From: Nonlabens sp.
GTDB lineage: Bacteria > Bacteroidota > Bacteroidia > Flavobacteriales > Flavobacteriaceae
Direction: 5' to 3'
Assembly (NCBI GenBank): GCA_030731685.1
Contig: JANQTO010000137.1
Span: 1-5,979, forward strand
DNA length: 5,979 nucleotides
Shown here piece by piece: positions 1 to 4,938 of the stretch. The translations under genes and the position numbers were made by a program. The first letter of the stretch is position 1. The number at the start of each line of letters is the position of its first letter. The notes under the pieces are model-generated. The model worked only from the letters and a program-made list of their open reading frames with translations, was not told the DNA's origin and ran no database searches.

Positions 1-49
1 TTGTAGGCGATTATTCCCTAAAATATATTTGGTAAAATCCCTAACTGGA

Positions 50-445
50 CTATCCCAGCAAAAACCTAGTATGAACACGAGTCGAGATATCACTCATTTC
101 TTCTTTGCTCAGTGAAACTTTATTTATGAAACGCATATCTTCCATATCGCGTAACGGTATTAAGTGAACATGCACATGAGGAACTTCCAGACCTACGACA
201 GCCATACCTACTCGCTTGCAAGTCACCTCTTTTTCTAAAGCAATGGCCACCTTGCGCGAAAACTCCATGAGTCTGCCATAAACGCCTGCCTCTAGGTCAA
301 ATATCTTATTTTCTTCAACTTTTGGAACGCATAAGGTGTGTCCTGGTGCGTTAGGATTGATGTCCAGAAAAGCAAAAAACTCATCATTTTCAGCAATTTT
401 GTAGGATGGAATTTCGCCAGATATGATTTTAGTAAATACGCTCAT
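50..445 (-). CDS. HIT-family hydrolase (histidine triad protein)
   Basis: This 131-residue protein is a full-length member of the histidine triad family, cytosolic enzymes that hydrolyse the phosphoramidate or phosphoester bond of purine nucleotide conjugates. The diagnostic triad H90-V-H92-V-H94-L-I is intact; the middle histidine of such triads is the nucleophile. The N-terminal half carries the other family hallmarks: the opening FTKIISGEIP (residues 4-13) and DINPNAPGHTLCVP (28-41), which forms part of the nucleotide-binding site. The length matches small HINT/HIT proteins, with no added domain. The ATG lies 3 nt after the greA stop codon, so the gene is almost certainly co-transcribed with greA and second in the operon. 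No ribosome binding site is visible, as is usual in Bacteroidota. The family assignment is firm. The physiological substrate cannot be told from the sequence. Confidence 0.95.
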   Translation of the reverse strand: MSVFTKIISGEIPSYKIAENDEFFAFLDINPNAPGHTLCVPKVEENKIFDLEAGVYGRLMEFSRKVAIALEKEVTCKRVGMAVVGLEVPHVHVHLIPLRDMEDMRFINKVSLSKEEMSDISTRVHTRFLLG

Positions 446-448
446 GAC

Positions 449-925
449 TTAATCTCTTGAAATTTCTAGTATTTCGAGTTTTATGGTTCCTACCGGCACT
501 ACAACATCTGCCGTGTCGCCTACTTCTTTACCTAGCAGCGCTTTTCCTATAGGAGAATCTACGCTTATCAATCCTTTAGATAGGTCAGACTCACTTTGTG
601 CAACCAGTTTATAATTCATCACCATGTTGTTGTTATGGTTTTTAATTTTTACCGTGCTGTGAATAAGTGCTTTGGATAAGTCCATCGAACTCTCATCAAT
701 GATACGCGCATTTGCAACTACGTTTTCGAGCTTTGCAATTTGCATTTCTAGCATTCCCTGCGCTTCTTTGGCGGCGTCATACTCAGCATTTTCACTCAGG
801 TCGCCCTTGTCGCGGGCATCGGCAATGGCTTGTGATGCTGCTGGGCGTTCTACATCTTTAAGCTGTGCGAGCTCGTCGCGTAATTTTTTAAGACCTTCTT
901 CTGTATAATAGGATACGTTACTCAT
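449..925 (-). CDS. greA: Transcription elongation factor GreA
   Basis: GreA enters the secondary channel of backtracked RNA polymerase and stimulates cleavage of the displaced RNA 3' end, rescuing arrested elongation complexes. The 158-residue length is standard. Residues 1-77 form the N-terminal coiled-coil domain, with the signature ADARDKGDLSENAEYD at 35-50. D42 and E45 at the coiled-coil tip match the acidic residues that chelate the catalytic magnesium ion in characterised GreA. Residues 83-158 form the FKBP-like C-terminal domain, including SVDSPIGKALLGKEVGD (121-137). The ATG at 925 is chosen because the protein begins SNVSYYTEEGLKKL, which matches the usual GreA start. It is the first gene of an operon with the HIT gene downstream. 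The leader between 926 and about 1041 contains a hairpin with a T-rich tract, annotated separately. No abnormal residues were seen. Confidence 0.98.
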   Translation of the reverse strand: MSNVSYYTEEGLKKLRDELAQLKDVERPAASQAIADARDKGDLSENAEYDAAKEAQGMLEMQIAKLENVVANARIIDESSMDLSKALIHSTVKIKNHNNNMVMNYKLVAQSESDLSKGLISVDSPIGKALLGKEVGDTADVVVPVGTIKLEILEISRD

Positions 926-1001
926 GATTTTATGATTTGTTAGATACGGCTTATGTGACCTAAGATAGTCGCCGCGCGTTTATAATGTTAAGCTACATCT
1001 T

Positions 1002-1040
1002 CTATAAAAAAGAAGAAAATCCCATCATTGCTGTGGGATT
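1002..1040 (-). terminator. Terminator-like hairpin plus T-rich tract in the greA leader
   Basis: Read on the minus strand, AATCCCA and TGGGATT (1040-1034 and 1024-1018) form a perfect 7-bp stem around a 9-nt loop. A pyrimidine tract rich in T (TTCTTCTTTTTT) follows directly. This is the form of a Rho-independent terminator. No minus-strand gene lies upstream that it could close, so it sits in the greA leader and could act as an attenuator or yield a short leader RNA. If transcription starts at the -7 match at 1047-1054, the hairpin is at the extreme 5' end and may instead stabilise the mRNA. The stem is short, so termination strength is uncertain. Confidence 0.4.
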
Positions 1041-1046
1041 GTCTCA

Positions 1047-1054
1047 CAAATATA
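1047..1054 (-). promoter_or_regulatory. greA: Candidate -7 promoter element for greA-HIT
   Basis: The minus-strand sequence TATATTTG matches the Bacteroidota -7 consensus TAnnTTTG exactly. It would start transcription near 1041, giving a leader of about 115 nt before the greA ATG. No TTG (-33 element) is found 17-23 nt upstream, so the match is only half a promoter. In AT-rich DNA such octamers also occur by chance. Confidence 0.35.
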
Positions 1055-1102
1055 CTAAATATCGATTAGTTCGTTATATTTTTAACCCTTTAAGATAAAA
1101 TC

Positions 1103-1531
1103 ATGCGCAAAGCTGCCCTTCTTAGTATTCTATGCATTCTATTTTCCTGCTCTAGAAGTGACGACGCAGGTCGCAACCCATTCCTTATAGACGTGGGCTT
1201 TCAAGCGACTATTAATACCAACTTGCCGCTGTACTCAAACCTTAACTTTCCAGGGAATTTTGTGGTCGTTCCTAACATAGGCATACGCGGCGTTGTAGTT
1301 TATAATCTGGGAAATTCACAGCTATTTGCTTATGAGCTCAGTGACCCCAATCACCCATTAACGCCTTGCTCGACATTAACTATCCAGGGCATTACAGCCA
1401 GCTGCCCGTGCACAGATGACATTAACGAATACAGCATAATCACTGGTCAGCCCACATCTGGAGGTGGCATTTACGGACTTAAAGCCTACCGCGCAAGTCG
1501 GAATGGGAACATAATTACCATTTCAAATTAG
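1103..1531 (+). CDS. Lipoprotein with degenerate Rieske-like C-terminal domain
   Basis: This 142-residue protein opens with a lipoprotein signal peptide (residues 1-15) and the lipobox L-F-S-C16, so the mature protein should be lipid-anchored. C16 is followed by S-R-S-D-D, an acidic stretch resembling the export signal that sends lipoproteins to the cell surface in Capnocytophaga and Flavobacterium. The C-terminal half follows the Rieske [2Fe-2S] pattern: C89, then CPC at 101-103, a downstream G (115), L126-x-x-Y129 and a terminal GNIITI strand. Both cluster-binding histidines are missing: T91 sits where CxH needs His, and T104 where CPCH needs His. It therefore cannot bind a classical Rieske cluster. 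From memory, similar small lipoproteins occur widely in Flavobacteriaceae, usually as hypothetical or Rieske-like proteins. The gene is monocistronic on the plus strand, divergent from greA. Gene reality and lipoprotein status are firm; the Rieske relationship is an inference from motif order. Confidence 0.85.
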   Translation: MRKAALLSILCILFSCSRSDDAGRNPFLIDVGFQATINTNLPLYSNLNFPGNFVVVPNIGIRGVVVYNLGNSQLFAYELSDPNHPLTPCSTLTIQGITASCPCTDDINEYSIITGQPTSGGGIYGLKAYRASRNGNIITISN

Positions 1532-1572
1532 CGATCAAAAGGATTTGAGGAGCTGTAAGGGTTTATTTGATT

Positions 1573-1590
1573 ACGCTTTCGCGAAAGCGT
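1573..1590. repeat. 18-bp perfect palindrome
   Basis: ACGCTTTCGCGAAAGCGT is identical to its own reverse complement over all 18 bases. It lies in the spacer between the lipoprotein gene and the HU/SPOR gene, 41 bp after the former's stop codon. As RNA it could form a 7-bp stem with a CGCG tetraloop, but neither side has a T-run, so it is not a standard terminator. I have an impression that this GC-rich palindrome recurs between genes in several Flavobacteriaceae genomes, which I cannot verify here. It occurs once in this window. It could be an interspersed repeat or a protein-binding site. Confidence 0.8.
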
Positions 1591-1653
1591 GCATCCTTAA
1601 AATCAATTAAGTAGCCTAAAAGCCATTATTTTCTTAATAACTCCTGCTGCAAG

Positions 1654-1687
1654 TTGTAAAATGATTAAACAAAATATTCTAAGTTTG
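1654..1687 (+). promoter_or_regulatory. Bacteroidota-type promoter of the HU/SPOR gene
   Basis: TTG at 1654-1656 (-33) and TAAGTTTG at 1680-1687 (-7, exact match to TAnnTTTG) are separated by 23 nt, at the upper end of the spacing reported for Flavobacterium promoters. The -7 element ends 5 nt before the ATG at 1693. Transcription should therefore start at about 1690-1692, giving an mRNA with essentially no 5' leader. Confidence 0.6.
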
Positions 1688-1692
1688 TAATC

Positions 1693-2697
1693 ATGCAAGT
1701 TGCTACCTACATATCTGACCTTTTATACCGCCATGATTGCGTGGTGATACCTGAATTTGGTGCGATACTATCGCGTCGAGTTCCTGCACAGCATTTTGAA
1801 AGTAGCCACACGATGTATCCGCCTAAAAAAGGGTTGAGCTTTAATGCCCAAATCACTCAAAACGATGGTTTGCTCGTTAATTACATGGCAAGTGTAGAGC
1901 AAATTCCTTATGAAAATGCGCTGCAGCAAGTACGCAATTACGTGCGTTTTCTAGACCACGAGATAGATGCTAAAGGTGCCGTTACCGTTCATAAAGTAGG
2001 TCGCTTTTCGCGTAATAGTGAACAATCTATTCAGTTCACACCTATGTATCTGGTAAATTATTTACCAGAGGCTTTTGGACTTGCATCGCATGAAACTTTT
2101 GCAGTAGACCGTTCTTTTGTAGAAACTACGGTTCCGGTTGAAGAGCCAGCAATTTTATTGCCTTTAGAAGAAGAAACTCCTGTTATCACTTTAGAAACTC
2201 CAGCTACAAAAAGTGCCTCATGGGTACGTTATGCGGCTGCGGCAGTATTTCTAATAGGTGGCAGTTACGCTGGATTTACGGGTTATCAAAACCAAGTAAA
2301 CCAATCAGAACTACTTGTAGAACAACTGGCAGACAAGCAAGTGAAAGCACAGGTTCAAGAGGCAAGTTTTATAATAAGCAACCCGTTACCAAGTCTTAAC
2401 CTGCAAGTTGCAGCGATGGATGCGGCAATTAACGAAGTGGTAAAACCTGTACAGGTAAATTCAAAGAATTTTCACGTTATCGCTGGGGCTTTCCGCAGTC
2501 CTGCAAATGCCTACAAGAAAGTACGTGAGCTACAAAAACTGGGTTACAGCGCTGAGCGTATAGGCGTTAATAAATACGGGCTTCATAATGTTGCGTTCTC
2601 GAGTTTTGACTCGCGCAATGAGGCTACAAATGAGCTTATCAAGCTTAAAGCAACCGGTTTCTCAAACGCATGGTTGCTAGTAGGTAGATTGAAGTAA
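1693..2697 (+). CDS. HU-CCDC81 / transmembrane / SPOR domain protein
   Basis: This 334-residue protein has three parts. Residues 1-125 match the tandem HU-like (HU-CCDC81, bacterial type) domains of Bacteroidota: IPEFGAILSRRVPA at 19-32 in the first, and a second from about 58 to 125 with VHKVGRFSRN (99-108). A linker rich in E, P and T (145-172) leads to one membrane helix (about 177-198). A loosely charged spacer then reaches a C-terminal SPOR domain (about 258-334, starting NFHVIAGAF), which binds peptidoglycan glycan strands lacking stem peptides. There is no cleavable signal, so the HU-like part should be cytoplasmic and the SPOR part periplasmic. That makes it a candidate link between cytoplasm or nucleoid and septal cell wall. 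HU-like domains may bind DNA or protein; which applies here is unknown. The ATG at 1693 fits both the family start and the abutting promoter. It is likely transcribed alone. Confidence 0.92.
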   Translation: MQVATYISDLLYRHDCVVIPEFGAILSRRVPAQHFESSHTMYPPKKGLSFNAQITQNDGLLVNYMASVEQIPYENALQQVRNYVRFLDHEIDAKGAVTVHKVGRFSRNSEQSIQFTPMYLVNYLPEAFGLASHETFAVDRSFVETTVPVEEPAILLPLEEETPVITLETPATKSASWVRYAAAAVFLIGGSYAGFTGYQNQVNQSELLVEQLADKQVKAQVQEASFIISNPLPSLNLQVAAMDAAINEVVKPVQVNSKNFHVIAGAFRSPANAYKKVRELQKLGYSAERIGVNKYGLHNVAFSSFDSRNEATNELIKLKATGFSNAWLLVGRLK

Positions 2698-2813
2698 AAA
2701 AATTCATAAAGCATCACAGTTTAAGCTCCTTGGCTTTGCCGTCGTTTCTCCACTTGTTTAACGACTCTGTCGCATAATCAACATCCCTTTACCATTTTAT
2801 TTAGAAATTAAAC

Positions 2814-2823
2814 CGCAATTGCG
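2814..2823. repeat. 10-bp palindrome in the thioesterase promoter spacer
   Basis: CGCAATTGCG is a perfect palindrome lying 3 bp upstream of the -7 element at 2827-2834, between the -33 and -7 regions. This is where a repressor site would overlap a promoter. At 10 bp, chance occurrence is quite possible. Confidence 0.3.
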
Positions 2824-2826
2824 ATA

Positions 2827-2834
2827 TACCTTTG
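2827..2834 (+). promoter_or_regulatory. Bacteroidota -7 promoter element of the thioesterase gene
   Basis: TACCTTTG is an exact TAnnTTTG match, followed by the C often seen after this element. Transcription would start near 2838-2841, leaving a leader of about 10 nt before the ATG at 2849. No TTG is found at the -33 position; TTTAG around 2800 is the nearest. The element decides the start codon of the downstream gene, because an in-frame TTG at 2819 lies upstream of the predicted transcription start. Confidence 0.55.
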
Positions 2835-2848
2835 CAAAAAATTTACCC

Positions 2849-3364
2849 ATGGAACCTAAAACGCCATCACAATCATTTACAACCGTTACTGACATGGTTT
2901 TACCTAGTGAGACGAACCCGCTGAACAACCTTTTTGGTGGTGAGTTACTGGCACGTATGGACCGTGCAGCAAGTATCGCGGCTAGAAGACACTCTAGACG
3001 CATCGTTGTGACAGCATCTGTAAATCACGTGGCGTTTAATCGCATGGTGCCTCTAGGCAGTGTTGTAACCATAGAAGCAAAGGTTACCAGGTCGTTTAAA
3101 ACGTCTATGGAGGTTTTTATGGATGTGTGGATAGAAGACCGTGAAAGCGGTGAGAAAACCAAAGCAAACGAGGCCATCTACAGCTTTGTAGCCGTGGACG
3201 AAAGTGGCCGTCCAGTTCCTGTACCAGCCATTTTACCAGAAACTGAAGACGAAAAAATGAAATACGATGCAGCTTTGCGACGTAAACAATTAAGTCTCGT
3301 TCTCGCCGGAAAAATGAAAGCTAGTGAAGCAACAGAGCTGCGTGCGCTATTTTTTGAGGATTAA
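2849..3364 (+). CDS. Acyl-CoA thioesterase, hotdog fold (YciA/ACOT type)
   Basis: The product (171 residues from this start) hydrolyses acyl-CoA to free acid and CoA in the cytosol. The single hotdog domain spans about residues 8-125. N23-PLNNLFGG (23-31) followed by D38 in LLARMD matches the N-x(5)-FGG-x(6)-D signature of YciA/BACH thioesterases, where this Asn and Asp are catalytic. TASVNHVAFNRMVPLG (55-70) is the second conserved block, leading into the beta sheet. A charged helical tail (135-171, LRRKQLSLVLAGKMKASE) is typical of this subfamily and may aid oligomerisation. ATG 2849 is preferred over the in-frame TTG at 2819 because homologues start near this point and a promoter element lies between the two. 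It has its own promoter and is probably monocistronic. Chain-length preference cannot be read from sequence. Roles in this family include clearing acyl-CoA and supplying free fatty acids. Confidence 0.93.
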   Translation: MEPKTPSQSFTTVTDMVLPSETNPLNNLFGGELLARMDRAASIAARRHSRRIVVTASVNHVAFNRMVPLGSVVTIEAKVTRSFKTSMEVFMDVWIEDRESGEKTKANEAIYSFVAVDESGRPVPVPAILPETEDEKMKYDAALRRKQLSLVLAGKMKASEATELRALFFED

Positions 3365-3506
3365 ATTCTAAGTAAGGTTTAGGGCTCTATACTATTTGGC
3401 ATGGGTAAAGTATTTGAGACCGAATCTACTCATAATATTTAGCAGCATAGTTTTTTAGAAGCTTTTTCATTTTTTGCTTAATCAAAAAACGAAACAAAAA
3501 AATCAA

Positions 3507-3524
3507 GGCTTAAGAACCTAACAC
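3507..3524 (+). repeat. Left arm of imperfect inverted repeat
   Basis: GGCTTAAGAACCTAACAC matches the reverse complement of 3666-3683 (GGCCTAAGAACATAACGC) at 15 of 18 positions. The arms are 141 bp apart. They could be the ends of a decayed small repeat element or part of a folded RNA. The match was found by eye and its significance has not been calculated properly. Confidence 0.45.
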
Positions 3525-3665
3525 TAAAAATTTCGTTTACTGCGGCGCAAAAATAAGGCTCAATGATTTGTAGATTCTTTAGAGAAGCTAAATCCTTTTT
3601 AGTTAGTATAATCTAATGACCAACGAGGATTTTTGCTCAACCCTACGTTTCACTTCATTTTTTAC

Positions 3666-3683
3666 GCGTTATGTTCTTAGGCC
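3666..3683 (-). repeat. Right arm of imperfect inverted repeat
   Basis: This is the partner of 3507-3524, 15 of 18 identical in inverted orientation. It lies 50 bp downstream of the end of the EnvC-like gene. No transposase or target-site duplication was recognised around the pair. Confidence 0.45.
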
Positions 3684-3732
3684 GTTTCAAACAATATTCA
3701 TTTTAACAACTACAAACAACATAAAGGCACAT

Positions 3733-4938
3733 TTAATTCCCCGTAATCCACTGTGCAGGATTCATGGTGCTGGTATCTTGAAGTAGTACAAACTTAAGTT
3801 CCGATATACCTTCACGGTCCGTAAAGACAGTTCCTAAAGGTTGTTTTGTAGAAACTTTATCGCCAGAACCTACACTTACACTGCGGAGGTTTCCATAAAC
3901 GCTTGTGTAATTACCGTGTCTCACGTGAACAGTAAGAATTCCGTTTGACGCTTTTACAACCCTAGCGACCTCGCCTTCAAAAACTGCTCTTACCACCGTT
4001 CCTTCTGGCGTTTGTATACGTAGACCATTTGATTGTATTTGGACACTAGGCAATAGCGGACTAGGCTGCGAACCATAGCCTAATGCTATAAATCCCTTAT
4101 CTACGGGCCATGGAAGTTTACCGCGGTTTGCTTTAAAATTGTTTGCCAGCGTTTTTGCCTCTGGTGTCAAGAAAAATTTACCCGCTACTGCACCGGTCTT
4201 ACCTTTGTTGGAAGCAGCAATATCGGCCTCAATAAGACGTTTTATTTCACGGTCTATGGCAGCACGTTCTTTATTTTTATTTCGTATTTCAGCAGCGTAC
4301 TTACTCTCATCTTTCTTTACTATGGCAAGTAGGGAGTTTTGCTCTACTTTATCCTTGTCAAGTTCCTGACGTTGCATTTTGTTTTCTTGCAGTATCGCGG
4401 CTTTACGCTCGCGTTCTGTCTCAAGTCCTTTAGTTCTTGAGGCGAGCTCTCGTGATTTTTGCTCTATCTCGTCTGCTTGTTTCTTGCGGTAATTTGCATA
4501 AGATTTTAAGTACTGTACTCGCTTATATGCCTGCAAGAAGTTTTCTGAAGACAGCAAAAACATGAGTCTGCTCTGGTCATTATTTGACTTGTATGATTTT
4601 ACAATCATATCTGCATACTCCGCTTTTAGCTCTTTAATCTCCGCCTCAAGTTTTGTGATTTCTTGCTTATTAGTAACAATATTACGCGTGATAGAATTTG
4701 CCTGCTTATTTGTAATCGTTATGATTTCTTGGGTGTTGGAAATCTTTTTATTAATGGTATTCACCACGTTCAACACGTTTGACTTTTCCTTTTTGGCTTT
4801 TTTGAGCAGGTTGTTTGCTGCGTCTATTTCACGTTGTATGGCCGCTTTACGCTGCTCCAGTCTTTCTTGTTCTGATTGCGCTTGCACACCGACAAAACAT
4901 AAAAGCATCAAGACGATAAATAGTGGACGAAATTTCAT
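3733..4938 (-). CDS. envC: EnvC-like murein hydrolase activator (degenerate LytM domain)
   Basis: This is a 401-residue exported protein with a signal peptide, probably cleaved after VQA20. Residues 22-250 are long coiled coils interrupted by the conserved SRLMFLLSSENFLQAYKRVQYL block (123-144), the usual EnvC layout. The C-terminal LytM/M23 domain (about 275-401) starts at GKLPWPV. The zinc ligands of active M23 peptidases are gone: N304-GLR replaces HxGxD, YGN350L replaces YxHL, and E380-L-K382-F replaces HLHF. The domain should therefore not cut peptidoglycan itself. It should instead activate periplasmic cell-wall amidases, as EnvC does in Escherichia coli during daughter-cell separation. 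Its ATG overlaps the DUF4292 stop by one base (TAATG), implying translational coupling, and it is the last gene of the operon. EnvC is regulated by FtsEX in E. coli; whether that applies here is unknown. Confidence 0.92.
   Translation of the reverse strand: MKFRPLFIVLMLLCFVGVQAQSEQERLEQRKAAIQREIDAANNLLKKAKKEKSNVLNVVNTINKKISNTQEIITITNKQANSITRNIVTNKQEITKLEAEIKELKAEYADMIVKSYKSNNDQSRLMFLLSSENFLQAYKRVQYLKSYANYRKKQADEIEQKSRELASRTKGLETERERKAAILQENKMQRQELDKDKVEQNSLLAIVKKDESKYAAEIRNKNKERAAIDREIKRLIEADIAASNKGKTGAVAGKFFLTPEAKTLANNFKANRGKLPWPVDKGFIALGYGSQPSPLLPSVQIQSNGLRIQTPEGTVVRAVFEGEVARVVKASNGILTVHVRHGNYTSVYGNLRSVSVGSGDKVSTKQPLGTVFTDREGISELKFVLLQDTSTMNPAQWITGN

Larger units (their letters stand above)
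3365..3732. other. Gene-free convergent intergenic region
   Basis: These 368 bp lie between two converging genes (thioesterase and EnvC-like). No reading frame above about 13 codons is plausible here and no tRNA-like structure was seen. The sequence is strongly AT-rich with runs of A and T. TTTTTTG-CTTAAT-CAAAAAA (3470-3489) could form a weak 7-bp hairpin, possibly a bidirectional transcription end. TTTTTGCTTAA (3471-3481) is nearly repeated as TTTTTGCTCAA (3630-3640). An imperfect inverted repeat (3507-3524 and 3666-3683) is annotated separately. No convincing GC-rich terminator was found for either gene. Confidence 0.6.

Noticed and set aside
672..908. Plus-strand reading frame opposite greA
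   Set aside because: It is antisense to a firmly identified gene and its Ser/Ala-rich translation resembles no known family.
1075..1082. TATATTTT as a -7 element for the Rieske-like lipoprotein gene
   Set aside because: It lacks the final G of the consensus and has no -33 TTG at acceptable spacing, so it is too weak to annotate.
2723..2736. Small hairpin AAGC-TCCTTG-GCTT after the HU/SPOR gene as a terminator
   Set aside because: It has only a 4-bp stem and no T-run behind it.
2819..2848. TTG-initiated extension of the thioesterase gene
   Set aside because: A -7 promoter element lies inside this stretch, the predicted transcription start is downstream of the TTG, and the family start fits the ATG at 2849.
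2797..3003. Minus-strand frame over the thioesterase start
   Set aside because: It is antisense to the conserved N-FGG-D region of the thioesterase and has no family resemblance.
3401..3442. 13-codon frame starting ATGGGTAAAG in the convergent spacer
   Set aside because: It is too short, with no ribosome binding or promoter signal and no recognisable peptide.
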